Below are positions 11,014-22,159 of a DNA stretch of 64,000 nt, in pieces (within the stretch, counting starts at the first letter, position 1; each line of letters starts with the position of its first letter). The stretch is from Lunularia cruciata. Lineage: Eukaryota; Streptophyta; Marchantiopsida; Lunulariales; Lunulariaceae. The position numbers and the translations under genes are program-made. The notes beneath the pieces are model-generated. The model saw only the letters and a list, made by a program, of their open reading frames with translations, had not been told where the DNA came from and did not search any database. The stretch spans positions 47,182,001 through 47,246,000 of the forward strand of contig OX419757.1 in NCBI GenBank assembly GCA_948567375.1, read 5' to 3'.

Positions 11014-11760
11014 TGTAATACCAAGAGCTAGCCATATGATCTAGATGTGAAATTTGGTTTGGTAACATCTAGAATGATGTTATACATGATGGTCAAAATA
11101 GATCAGATAGAAGTATCACCAAAAGAGTACTTCTATTAATAGAGCAAAAATTGAAATAGACTTGAGAACCTTAGAACCAATAGCTAGATATATGATTTAA
11201 TGGTGAGAATTGGTTTTTTTACATCTAGAAGGATGCTACATATGATGGACTACACAGATCAGAAAGAGGTATCACCAAAAGGGGACTTCTACTAATAGAG
11301 TAAGAACCAAAATATGCCTTCAATCTTTGAAGGCAATTTCATAGGCCTAAACAGATGAATTAAGCCTCAAAAATGTGCAGACCCACCCCCTCCCCCCCCC
11401 CCCCAATTGAGGAAAAGCTTGCCTTCCCTCCCCCTTGGTTTGTCTTGTTGAGAGCTTTCCAACGGTACCTTATATGATTTTGAGACTTCTATAGGAAGAT
11501 TCCCTAAAAGATTCCCTCTGGTCAAAGCTTGTTTGACCAACCAGATAGGACCTAGACCAACATGTCACCCATCCAAGTAAGTAATCCAAGGGTGGAGCTT
11601 GCTGACATGTCATCTATCTGTGTATCTAATCCTATGGTGGAGCTTCCTTGGAGGAGATCCTCTTTGTCTATATAATAAAGAGAAGGTGCTCCTTTGGGGC
11701 ACCAAATGTTGAGTGTGTAATTTGTGTTTCTCTCTCTTTTCTTGTCCTCGGAGTATTATA
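11014..11760 (+). repeat. 5' LTR of element C
   Basis: The LTR starts TGTAATACCAAGAGC and ends TTGTCCTCGGAGTATTATA. Its U3 holds two diverged ~156-bp tandem units (from about 11,017 and 11,170), whereas the 3' LTR holds three. A CTATATAATAAAG sequence at about 11,669 is a candidate TATA box. A run of C residues lies at about 11,392-11,404. Confidence 0.82.
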
Positions 11761-11761
11761 A

Positions 11762-11773
11762 TGGTATCAGAGC
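11762..11773 (+). promoter_or_regulatory. Primer binding site of element C
   Basis: TGGTATCAGAGC lies one base after the 5' LTR. It is the standard tRNA-Met-type primer site of plant LTR retrotransposons. Confidence 0.85.
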
Positions 11774-12359
11774 AAGTGTCTTAGTCCAAGAGAGTGGACC
11801 CTCTTGGAAGAGCATGAACTATTGAAATTGAGTAATTTGAGGTGAAGAACATAGAGTAGTTGCTAGACTTAGGAAGGACTTTAGAGAGCGTACGGGATGG
11901 ATGCACCGGGAGGACAATTTCCCGCACCTAGCTTTCCATTTCCAAATCCATTCCACATCAAGGTTATGTACATCTAGCATGAGCAAATCAAGGTATCGCT
12001 AGTTTATCACTTTGGCACAGAATTCATGGATAGGGTGATGAACTCACCAAACCCGGTGATTCTACCTGTGGTGATATATGACAGAGAGTGGGATTTGACA
12101 ATATACATTCTACTATGATGATATGGATGTGAATGTACCAAATCCTCTCCCTTTCAACATTCAAGTAGAAATCTGTTATGTAGTGAGACCAAAAGTGATG
12201 TTTAGAGATTTTGTGGTTAGAAATTTTGGTAAGAAATATTATCAACGAGTGATAGCTTTCAAGGTCCCAATGGTAGTTTTGATAGTTTGTGCACCTTCTA
12301 GAGTGATCATATTGACTCTATTTTGAAGTAAACATTAGCAATTGAGTGTTGCAGGAACC

Positions 12360-13350
12360 ATGGATCTGCAATTGCAAGAGCTGGTGCAAGGAATGCAAAG
12401 GATGTTGAATGAATTTTGAGAGATTAAGATGAGCATAGAGACATTACAAAGTCAAATGCAGATCCTCAGGAACGATCAAGCCATGCAAGAAGAAGAGCAG
12501 TCTCAAAACCCAGTACTTGCAACTGAAGTACTTGGAGAGGCACTTGTGCCTACGAACCCTATCAACAATGAAGCCACATTACTACTCTGGATGAAGAACA
12601 CCTACAACATTGAGCCTTACAAGGGGCAACGCATGATGGGAGTAGTGGAAAATTAGATCTTGAGAATGAATCAATATTTCCGATTGTTCTCAACAAAGAT
12701 CACGGAGCATGCTACAAGCGTGTTTGCATGTAGGTACTTGACTGATAAAGCACTCACATGGTATGATGCTTGGGAACAATCCATGTTGGTAGAGAGAAGG
12801 GAGGTCACGTGGACATCAATGCAAGAAGGATTGTTTAAATATTTCTAATTCTGTATAGATGACTCAAACCCGACTATGGAGATTGAGACAAAAGAACAGT
12901 GTGCAAGAGTATGTGGAGGCATTTCTAGATCTACAAGTCACAATAACCGACATGAGTCCAATAGAGGCTCTCAACAATTTCAAGCGAGGGTTAAAGGAGC
13001 GGATTTGCCAAGAAGTCATGGTGCAAAATCCTCACACGGTATTTGAAGCCATTGCTTGTGCACAAAGAATAGCAGGAGCATTGGGTGGAGGTGAAGGAGT
13101 AGTTCCACCTCAACATTATTGGGTAGAAATGCCACACATGGGTGGACCCGCATCAATAGAATTGAGCAACCTTTGATTTCAAGATCGAGGAGCACAATTG
13201 CTTCAAGGGGAGCATGGACGAGTAGAAGCACAAAAAGATGGAGTCCCACGAGGAGAAGGGACTCAAGGAGAACAATGCCATTGTTACAATTGTGGCCGTA
13301 TTGGGCACATATCTACCAGTTGTTGCACTTGTTTCCCTAGAGGCCCTTGA
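12360..13350 (+). pseudogene. Element C gag
   Basis: The frame begins MDLQLQELVQGMQRML and continues, with stops and small frameshifts, through a capsid region (YLTDKALTWYDAWEQSM, then LRQKNSVQEYVEAF and LNNFKRGLKERICQEV). It ends in a CCHC zinc knuckle (CYNCGRIGHISTSC) near 13,280-13,320. This is the usual retrotransposon Gag organisation. At least three stops interrupt it. It is the reference against which elements E and B were mapped. Confidence 0.8.
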
Positions 13351-13499
13351 CCTTCATACAAGCAATCTTTGAACAACATGGAGAGGCGCATTGAAGAAGA
13401 AGAGGTGGAAAACACTTCGGAAAACAAAGATTGCTAGTAAATGTACCTCACAGCCTTATTGGCTCAATAAGGAAGAAGAGAAGTGAGGGAAGGAAGAAG

Positions 13500-16400
13500 A
13501 CTAATGTGCAAAGATCTTGAAAGGCAACCTCACAATTGATTGTTGTGAATGGAATCCTAGAAGGCAATCAAGTGAGAGTATTAATCGATCCGGGAGCAAT
13601 AGAGAATTTCTTATTTTTCTCTCTTGCAATAAGATTGGGAATGGATCTAGAGAGAGATGGGAGTGAAGAAGTAGAGTTGCCTAACTTGCAAACAGAGAGG
13701 ATTGAATCATTACCTAAAGGGGTCACACTCTCTATAGGAGAATATCAAGAAGTAATTGAGTGGCGAGTGATAAAATTAGCTCATTATGATGCAATCTTAG
13801 GCATGCCATGGATAGAGCATTACAACCTTGTGGTAGATTGGAGGAAGAAAGGAGTGAGAACCCACCAATGGTCAATCATTGGGGTTAAAGAAAAATCACC
13901 CATGCAGGATCTACCTCTATATGTCATAGGGACGGCAACTGTATGTAAGACCAATAGATGTTTCATTGGTCTGATAAGAGAAGTCAAAAGTGCACAAATT
14001 GATGGAAAAATTCCTAAGAAATTGAAGGCTATGGTGGATGAATTTCAAGATGTCTTTCTTGATGATCTACCCTCAAGATTACCACCAGAAAGGAGAGTAG
14101 ATCATAAAATTGAGACACTCCCAAGGAAGACACCTCCTTGTAAGGCCCCATATCGCCTATCACCTCATGAGTTAGAGGAGTGTAAGACTCAAATTGAGGA
14201 GATGCTGCAGAAGGGTTCATCCAACCTACCATATCACCATACGGGGCTCCTATCTTGTTTGTGAAGAAGAAGGATGGTACAATGCACATGTGCATTGACT
14301 ATTGAGGTCTCAATCAACAAATAATGAAGAACAAATACCCCTTACCTTGCATGGATGACCTATTTGATCAACTCCATGGAGCAAGATACTTCACCAAATT
14401 GGACTTGCAAAGTAGTTAGAATCAAATCCAAATTGCAAAGGAGGATGTGTACAAAAATACCTTTTGAACCAAGTATGGCCACTTCGAGTATCTTGTGATG
14501 CCTTTTGGCCTCACCAATGCACCTGCCACTTGCATGAGTCAAATGAATGACATATTTTGTCCATACTTGGATTAGTCAATTATCATCTTCTTGGATGATA
14601 TCTTAGTATATAGTAGCATGATGACGGAACACAAACAACATCTATAAGAGGTCCTCTAGATTCTAAGACAGAATCAATTGTATGCCAAAATCTCAAAGTG
14701 CAAGTTTTGCAAGTCTGAAATAGACTACTTGGAGCATAGAGTAAGTGCAAAGGGCATTCAATTATTGATGGATAAAATAGAGGTCATTCAAAAAAAGAGC
14801 GCCCCAGAAGATCAGACTCAACTCAAGAGCTTCTTGGGGTTGACAGGATTCTATTGTAGATTTGTCAAGGACTTCTCCAATGTTGTACGGCCTTTAATGA
14901 CACTATTGGGCAAGGGGAAGAAGTGGACATATAGAACCGCACAAGAATTGAAGAATTGGCGTTTCAAGAATTGAAAGCTACCTTGCTACATGCACCAATC
15001 TTGAAGTGGTATGACCCAAAAAGTCCAATCAAGTTGGCTATAGATGCATCAAGCGTAGTAATACGAGCAATCCTACAACAAGAGTGGCATGACGGATAGC
15101 ATCCAATTGCATATTTCTCTTGAAAGTTGTTAACAGTAGAGCGCAACTACCACACCACAGAACAAGAAGAGTTGGCCATTGTTCTAGAAACCAAGCATTG
15201 GAAGCACTATCTAGGCGAGAGATAGACTTTGAACCTCTAGTCTACCTTGAGATGCAAAAGGGTCTATCTTGTTGACAGATTTGGTGGGCAAAGTGGCAAT
15301 AATGCTTCAACATGACAATCACCTATGTGGAAGGTAAGAAGCAACTTGCAGACGCACTCACCCGCATGCCAATGGCAAACGACTTGGTGGCAAAAGTTAA
15401 GATTAACCTTGAATTCTGGCCAGAGATTTTGGCTATTATAAAAATTGATCCATAGATTGTAGAAGCGCAATCCTCCAAAGGCATCACTAGCACCCAAGGA
15501 CTCACCTTTTGTGATGGCAGATTATGGATCCTAAATGTCTCAGAATTATGCACCACCATTCTAGCGGAATGTCATGATTTGGCCATTGTAGGTCATGTCG
15601 GAGTAGACAAGACCTTAGATGCAATCTAGCGCCATTACTATTGGCATAAGATGAGCATCAATGTGATGGACTACGTGTGTAGCTGCCTACTTTGTCAATA
15701 GAACAAAGCTTCTAATCAAGCTCCTATAATGCTCCTTCAACCTCTCCCCACACCTACCCAATGTTGGGAACAAGTGAGTATGAATCTCGTTTGTGAATTA
15801 CCTAAGACCACCTCAAGGTTTGACTCCATCGTGGTCTTTGTGGACCAACTCAGCAAAATGATTCATGTATGCCATACCACCAAGGATGTGACCGCTCCAC
15901 AACTAGCTCAATTATACTTAGATGCAATCTTCTCTCACTATGGTTTGTCTAGAGTACTTATCACTAATAGAGGCACTCAATTCACCAATTTTTTTGGCAA
16001 ACACTCTTTGGTTTCTTCAAAACCAAGTTCTTCAAGGCCATATCCATAGCTTACCACCCACAAATAGATGGCCAAACAGAGAGGGCTAATTGCACGATTG
16101 AAGACATGTTATGCGGCTTCATCTTAGAAGAGCAAGAGAGGTGTGACACCCTACTCCCGTTGGTCAAATTTTCTTACAACAATTCATTGAATGCATCCAC
16201 CCAAGTCACTCCGTTCTTCCTCATGTATTGTGAGCATCCCTTCACACCTCCTAGCTTGATGAAGATCCGTCCAGTGGATACCAAGGTCGATGCAGTCAAC
16301 ACGTTTGTTTCTAGAATCCAACAAGGTGTGGAGAGCGCTAAGCACATATCACAAATTGCACAAAATCAACAAAAGTAGTATACTAATGCACACCATAGGC

Positions 16401-16858
16401 ACATGGAGTTCAATGTTGGGGATCAAGTGTGGCTATTGACAACCAACCTCACATTAGTTGGACCTTGTAAGCTCAAACATTATTTTATTGGGCCTTTCTC
16501 AATTCTTTGTTGCATCGGCGTTGTGGCCTATCACCTTGAGCTACCACCACACATGAAGATCCATCTCGTGTTCCATGTTTCCCTACTACGCAAATATGCT
16601 CCTCGCTCAGGCCAGGGTCACCCACCCAAGACATTCAACCTTGTCAGACATTCATTGATGGCATAGAGGAATATGAAGTGGAGTGTATTCTCCAAAAATG
16701 CATGTGTGGTACTCGCCATCTGCAGGTGGACTATCTAGTACAGAGGAAAGGTTACTCCCTCTATCAAGCAACCTGGGAGCCCGCTGCCAATTTGACACAT
16801 ACACCGGTGTTGATGCAAGCATTTGAGCAACAATTGCACAACAAGGACGTTGCGTCTT
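13500..16858 (+). pseudogene. Element C pol: protease, RT, RNase H, integrase, chromodomain
   Basis: Retropepsin carries VLIDPGAIENF near 13,580 (Pro in place of the usual Ser/Thr of D-S/T-G) and ILGMPWIEHY. RT has FVKKKDG, the palm [10 protein letters not shown], and the catalytic FLDDILVY near 14,590. RNase H has LAIDASS and HTTEQEELAIV. Integrase has the H2C2 region (VGHVGVDKT, CSCLLCQ), then SMNLVCELP, ITNRGTQF (usual Asp replaced by Asn) and a broken DGQ region. A GPF-type segment (GPFSILCCIG) and a chromodomain close it. Longest open stretch is 242 codons at 13,536-14,264. Several stops make it a pseudogene. Confidence 0.85.
16666..16857 (+). pseudogene. Chromodomain at the integrase C-terminus of element C
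   Basis: The frame reads EEYEVECILQK, then LQVDYLVQRKGYSLYQATWE and NLTHTPVL. This is the chromodomain pattern: an E-x-E-I-L start, Y-L-V-x-W/R-K-G-Y, and A-T-W-E. The first aromatic-cage position lies in EEYEVE and the other two fall at the Arg of QRKGY (usually Trp) and in ATWE. Chromodomains define the chromovirus branch of Ty3/gypsy and guide integration toward marked chromatin. A frame change joins it to the upstream integrase. Confidence 0.8.
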
Positions 16859-16873
16859 AAAAGGAGGAAGGTC

Positions 16874-17783
16874 TATAATACCAAGAGCTAGCCATATGAT
16901 CTAGATGTGAAATTTGGTTTGGTAACATCTAGAATGATGTTATACATGATGGTCAAAATAGATCAAATAGAATTATCACCAAAAGAGTACTTCTACTAAT
17001 AGAGTAGAAACCAAAATAGACTTGAGAACCTGAGAACCAATAGCTAGACATATGATTTAAAGGTGAGAATTGATTTGGTAACATCTGGAAGGATGTTACA
17101 CATGATGGACTAAACAGGTCAAAAAGAGGTCTTACCAAAAGGAGACTTCTACTAATAGAGTAGAAACCAAAATAGACTTGAGAACTTGAGAACCAATAGC
17201 TAGACATATGATTTAAAGGTGAGAATTGATTTGGTAACATCTGGAAGGATGTTACACATGATGGACTAAACAGGTCAAAAAGAGGTCTTACCAAAAGGAG
17301 ACTTCTACTAATAGAGTAGGAACCAAAATATACCTTAAAAATCTTTGAAGGCAATTTTGGAGGCCTAAATGGATGAATTAGGCCTCAAAAATGTGCATAT
17401 TCCCCCCCTCCTCCAATGGAAGAAAGGCTAGCCTCCCCTCCTCCCCTTGGTTTGTCTAGTTGAGAGCTTTCCAATGGTACCTTGGAATTGTACCTTCTGT
17501 GATTCTAAGACTCCTACAGGAAGATTCCCTAAAAGATTCCCTTTGGTCAAAGCTTGTTTGACCAACCAGATAGGACCTAGACCAACATGTCACCCATCCA
17601 AGTAAGTAATCCAAGGGTGGAGCTTGCTGACATATCACCTATCTGTGTGCCTAATCCTATGGTGGAGCTTCCTTGGAGGAGATCCTCTTTGTCTATATAA
17701 TAAAGAGAGGGTGTTCCTTCGGGGCACCAAATGTTGAGTGTAATTTGTGTTTCTCTCTCTTCTCTTGTCCTTGGAGTATTACA
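16874..17783 (+). repeat. 3' LTR of element C with three 156-bp units
   Basis: It starts TATAATACCAAGAGC (first G mutated) after the purine tract and ends GGAGTATTACA, followed by CCCAT. Units begin at about 16,877, 17,034 and 17,190; the last two are nearly identical with a 156-bp period. This LTR is 163 bp longer than the 5' LTR because of the extra unit, which arose after insertion or by strand transfer between unequal LTRs. Confidence 0.85.
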
Positions 17784-18240
17784 CCCATCGTGCAAGGTTC
17801 TCTGAAAGCTTGTTGGACTCCATCAACCACTTCAATGGTTGATGGACTCCAACAAGTCTCTGACACTATACGTGCAATAGCCTCCACCTTGGTCTGCTGA
17901 ACAACAAGTCATCCGGGGTAGATAGTGTGACCCAAATACTCAACTCGCTCAAGGAAGAACCTACACTTCCCAGGATGTAATTTGATTCCATGAGATCTCA
18001 ACCCCTCTCAAACACCTCCAACAACTATCTCTCATGCTCCTCCACAGTAGTGCTATAGACTATCTTCCTCCAATCATTATGTGCTTGAATCCTCTCGATA
18101 GGCACTAGGACACTTGTGAGCCCTATTCCTCCCTGATTGGAGGAAGATAAGTCCAGCATGTGCTTGAATCATCTCGATAGGCATAGGGCTCACAAGTGTC
18201 CGAGTGGTGATGCCTATCAAGTGCATCTTATGTTGCTCTG
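17784..18240 (-). pseudogene. Copy 2 RT/RNase H remnant with rearrangement
   Basis: After the methyltransferase-like domain the minus strand passes almost directly into the RT thumb (LEVFERG, LRSHGIKLHPGKCRFF, VEYLGHTIYPG). It then jumps to RNase H (HQPLKWLM-like). The RT palm with its catalytic Asp pair and most of the RT/RNase H connection are missing, so at least two deletions occurred. Perfect inverted repeats at 18,061-18,149 and 18,108-18,201 mark the damaged area. Copy 1 retains the segment missing from the second deletion. Confidence 0.7.
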
Positions 18241-19196
18241 CCAAGCCAAGGCTCACAATCCAGGTCAAACAGTTTAGGTCCATAGCTTGATCTAACACTT
18301 GACGCTTAGATGCCTCTGACACTATAGGAACAGCAGTAATATCGGTGGAAAAACCCATCGCCTGCTCTCTCTCATCAGCATTGGGCTCCACCAACTACTG
18401 TAACTGTGAGTCCCAAACAAGTCCAGGTCCTCCCTCTCAAAAAGTATGAGAGCCGGGAAAACTCATGAGTGTGGGAAATGCGGCTCTAGGCTGTCCAACT
18501 AGGTTCACCACTGCCATAGGTGACCTATTAGCCACTACCACTATCTGAGACTGATGCCCAACATCCAAGATATCATCAACAAGGATGTGGTCAAGTTGTT
18601 GAATCTCATTATAAGCACGTTGTAGAACCTCTTTGGGTAAGAGGTTCGTCCACTAAAGACAAAGATGATGAGCCCGTGATCCCACTCTGGCTGCATCTAA
18701 CAATACAGCAGGTCCCATCCAAGAATGGACCTGATGTGTACTTACCACCACTCTGGTGCAAGAATCACCCATCAAAGGAATTTTCTCCAAAAGGTAAGCT
18801 GGAGAAACGGAGTGATGAACCTAGAGATGTTGTAGTATTTGTAACATCTCCCAAAACACACCAAAATGAGGATCCTAAAGACCCACACCTCTACTAGTAC
18901 ATGTATGTCCCTGACATGGCCATCCAGAAATCACCAAGTGAATAGGCCCATGTCTCTCCAGATCATGTGCCCCCAATAAGGAAATGTCTGTTGGTGAAGG
19001 CCTTCTGGTAACCTCTAACTACTGACATCAGTAATAACTCTGGATATTGATAGGCCAAGTGTGCCACATGATGTAGAGAGACTCACCTAGTAGTCTTATC
19101 TCTCTCTACATACAAGTACCTCTGTACTCGTATACCAGCCTATAATATTGCAGCTAGTTTGGTGCTAATCCCACCAAACAACTCCAATAGACATAT
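18240..19196 (-). pseudogene. DNA (cytosine-5) methyltransferase-like domain in gypsy pol
   Basis: C5-methyltransferase motifs occur in canonical order. Motif I is LLELFGGIST (AdoMet binding, plus 19,162-19,192). Motif IV is SGWPCQGHT, with the catalytic Cys codon at 18,914-18,916. Motif VI is LLEKIPLMGDS (18,761-18,793), where the usual Glu-Asn-Val reads Glu-Lys-Ile. A motif VIII-like VGSRAHH follows at about 18,680, and the motif IX/X region is EPNADEREQAMGFST...LDQAMDLNCLTWIVSLG. Length is about 320 codons, normal for the catalytic domain. It lies between the retropepsin and the RT remnant on one strand, so it was part of the element's polyprotein. One frameshift lies between motifs I and IV, and at least seven stops are present, so it is dead. 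Retroelements with captured cytosine methyltransferases are known from other eukaryotes; PHD plus methyltransferase is the unusual part. Confidence 0.85.
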
Positions 19197-19589
19197 CTCC
19201 TCTACTAGACACTGCCAAGCAATGAGTGTGGTATCCAAAGGTGTCAAAGCAATCGCCTTTGGAAGCTCATCCTCACACTCATCTCTTGATGGTACAAAGG
19301 CTCCACTCCAAGCCTAGTGCACCAACCGATCTGCATGTTGCTGCAATACTTCCTCTAAACTCCACAATGGAACATCCAAGGTGGATGGAATAATCCCACT
19401 CGTACTCCAAATGCAAGTGATCTCCTTTGGTACTAGAGTATCCTCTGCATGGGTGTTCCCCTCCAACAAATCACCAGGTCAAGTAATTGCACCATTGAAA
19501 GCTAAAACTGATGTTGTCATGATCCTGAACTGTAGTGAGCCAAGACTACCACTACTAAAGTGTACTGGTAGGTGACATACCCATCCCTC

Positions 19590-20620
19590 ACCAGACTGCC
19601 AACCAGGTCTATAGGAGGTTGTCTCCTCCCAATAGTCAATGCTGAAACCCATGGGGTATAACATTGCTCCCCCAACTAACACATCATATGACTCAGCTAT
19701 CGTCGCAATAGCCTGAGCTCTCACCACCGAGCTATCAATTGGATGACCAGGCTGAACCTGGACAACAAACTTCCCATGTGTGATGTACTATGTCAAACCA
19801 CCACCTAGAGATGTCTGGCTCTGAAATGGACACCTCTCCACATTGGTCTTCCGTAACTCCATACCAACAATTGCAGCCTTCTCCAACATAAGAGGTTGTG
19901 CACTAGAGTCTAACAAGACTCTCTGTTGTGTATAGACCTTCCATAAAGGTCCCACCAAACTGAAAATCCCCCTTTGGTTATCCAATATGACAACACCAGG
20001 TGTAAACCGTGCTCTCTCAAAGGCCGGTCTAGTTGGCAACTCCTCCAGTCTAGCTGTTGTTGCCTGCCATAAACCATTGGTTGTTGAATGGATCCCATGC
20101 TCCTCAACCAAGTTAGCTCTACTACCAACCACCTCTGCTCTAGTAGTAGGAACCGCATCATCTCTACTCTCACAAAGTGTGGCAGCCAATCGGAACACTG
20201 GGGTTGGGTTAACTCCCAATGTAAACATGTCATTGGCCAAAAACAAAGGATACCGTATAATCAGCTGAGCCACCCCTTACATCATGCTAGACTCAATCTG
20301 TGTAGTAGTAGGTGGCTGACTAGCAGGTAGTCCATCATGCACTCCATCACCACCTACCACACCTACACTGGGACGTCTAGGAACCATGGATGTTGTCTAC
20401 AATGCCTCTGATAATGTGAAAGATTGGGGAAGTTTGACTTGTCTGCCAACCTCTCCTCTCTATGGGTCCAACTCCATTGATGCTCCTCTAGGCTGTGGAG
20501 CACGTATTGTACTCCTACTCGTTGCTACATATGCATCCACCTGTGTTGCTCTGCACATGAAGTCCAAAGCATCTCTATCATTAGCATATGAGGTAGAAGC
20601 CTCAGCACTCGAATCTGATC
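19590..20620 (-). pseudogene. Copy 2 gag end and aspartic protease
   Basis: The minus strand reads a mostly open frame (20,273-19,788) leading into RVLLDSSAQPLMLEKAAI, the retropepsin active site (usual D-S-G reads D-S-S). About 80 residues later SYDVLVGGAMLYPMGFSIDYW corresponds to the second retropepsin hydrophobic-Gly motif. The segment above it (20,300-20,620) is the linker from gag and ends where element G3 inserted. Gag continues on the far side of G3 at 28,436. Only a few stops occur here, so this is the best-kept stretch of copy 2. Confidence 0.72.
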
Positions 20621-21299
20621 TGTAACACCCATTTGTGCATGTGTGTGGTATTGTGATATTTAGCTTGGTATTACAAGTACTTAAGAGATATTATTTATAT
20701 AGAGATAAAGGATGGTTCTATATTAGTCATGGTTAGCTAAAGTTAGTCATAGCTAAGATAGATGGGACCTTACTTTAGAGGAAGTAGAAAAGATGAGCAC
20801 CACTATTTTGGATTTTAGTGTGTTGACTTGGTATTATTCCTAGGTGTTTGGCTTTGGGGAAAGAGTTGAGAACTCTTGGGCCCGCAAGCCTTTTTGTTTT
20901 GGATTCTTCTTTAGTCCAAGGATAGCCCATGTGAAGGAATCCTTGCTTTAGTGGTTGGGTCAAGATAAGGGGAATATGCCCATGTGAATGGATATTCCTT
21001 TCTACTTTTTGACTTTACTTGACTTTTAGTCTAGTAACTTGAGTTACTACGGTAATTAGTAACTTTGGTACGTAACTATTTCACAAGTATATAAACAAGG
21101 AGTGAGGAGGTACTCATCATCCTTTCATTTGCAACTATCTCTCTTTCATTGAGTTCTCTAGTGAGCAATGTCTTGAGTCTTGGAGTGTTAGCCTTGGAGG
21201 AGTATGATGGAGTTGGGGTTCCTTGCCTTCTTAGTCCATGGTGCGCTACCATAATAGCCATCAGAGGTTCATCCTGAGTGAGAGACAGGCCGGCTCACA
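20621..21299 (+). repeat. 5' LTR of G3
   Basis: It starts TGTAACACCCATTTGTGC and ends GCCGGCTCACA, the TG...CA ends expected of an LTR. A candidate promoter TATA box, AGTATATAAACAAGG, lies at about 21,087. Both LTRs are 679 bp long. Confidence 0.93.
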
Positions 21300-21303
21300 T
21301 TTT

Positions 21304-21321
21304 TGGTTCCGTTGCCGGGAC
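21304..21321 (+). promoter_or_regulatory. Primer binding site of G3 (tRNA-Asp type)
   Basis: TGGTTCCGTTGCCGGGAC begins five bases after the 5' LTR. It matches, apart from two bases, the TGGCGCCGTTGCCGGG complement of the plant tRNA-Asp 3' end used by Athila-like elements. Confidence 0.7.
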
Positions 21322-22159
21322 CTCTCTAGAAGGCAAGATAATGTTCCGCGTCCAATTCTACATTAGGCAGAAGGAGGCTATGAGAGCTCACTTGGAGAGA
21401 ACATTAGGAGAGGAGAGGGCTGAACTTATGTTAGAGAACCAAGATCCATTTGTATACCCTGTAGTTCATTATGATGTCTTTGAGGTGATTTTGTACATCT
21501 TGTACACATGAGAGGAATTGGAGAGATTGTGTGAGGTGGATTGCAGATTTTGGGGATTAAGGTGATTTTGGGCAAAATCTCAAGTTTGAGATCTGGACTT
21601 GAGATTTCTACACATGATAGCTTGGGTTATCTTTCAGTTAGCACACTTGAAATTATTGAGAGAGCTTCTATGCGCACTGGGCTAGAATTTTTGAAAGTTG
21701 ATAGGGTAAAGTGCTCCCGCAACTGCATGCTCTCTGGAAAATTGTACAGAGTCTGCCATTTCTTCAATTTTCAGTGAATTGTCCTGAAAATTTCCAAGAA
21801 AATTCAGTGCATTGTATCCTACCTGCTGCCACAAAAATTAGAGAGAGATCGTTTTTGCGCAGGGCGTGATGAGTTTTTGAAGTGAGGGGGGTGGTTTTCA
21901 GACCAAATCTGAAATATGGGTGCTGAATAGAAAGGTGTCTAGGCCAAATGGCTCAATGAAAAGATCTGAAATTTTGCAGGGAGGGACGCCCTGGAGTTGT
22001 GATCAAGTGTGCAAAATTTCAGAGGACTGTGACGTATTGGTTGGGAGATTTGAATGACATTGTGAGGAAGGGTCAATTCTGCAGAGTGGAGATCTCATGC
22101 ATGAGAAGCTTGAGATCAACAAAAAGCATGTTTGAGTGTTTAGATTCATCTTGGGGAAC

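Larger units (their letters stand above)
11014..17783 (+). mobile_element. Element C: Ty3/gypsy chromovirus with chromodomain
   Basis: This complete-length element sits inside copy 2's RNase H. It has LTRs at 11,014-11,760 and 16,874-17,783, a tRNA-Met-type primer site, gag, protease, RT, RNase H, integrase, a chromodomain and a polypurine tract (AAAAGGAGGAAGG). Target duplication CCTAT (11,009-11,013) / CCCAT (17,784-17,788) has one mismatch. The LTRs have diverged and differ in repeat number, so it is not recent. Stops in every domain make it inactive. It belongs to the same family as element E and the solo LTR at 45,821. Confidence 0.88.

Noticed and set aside
13016-13249. Hydrophobic minus-strand frame suggesting a membrane protein
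   Set aside because: It is antisense to element C gag and arises from the reverse of polar codons.
16877-17340. Regularly spaced repeats as a possible CRISPR-like array
   Set aside because: These are contiguous 156-bp tandem units within an LTR, with no spacer structure, in plant DNA.
20775-21261. Minus-strand frames repeated at 27,911-28,397 as duplicated genes
   Set aside because: They are identical because they lie in the two LTRs of G3; no coding evidence.
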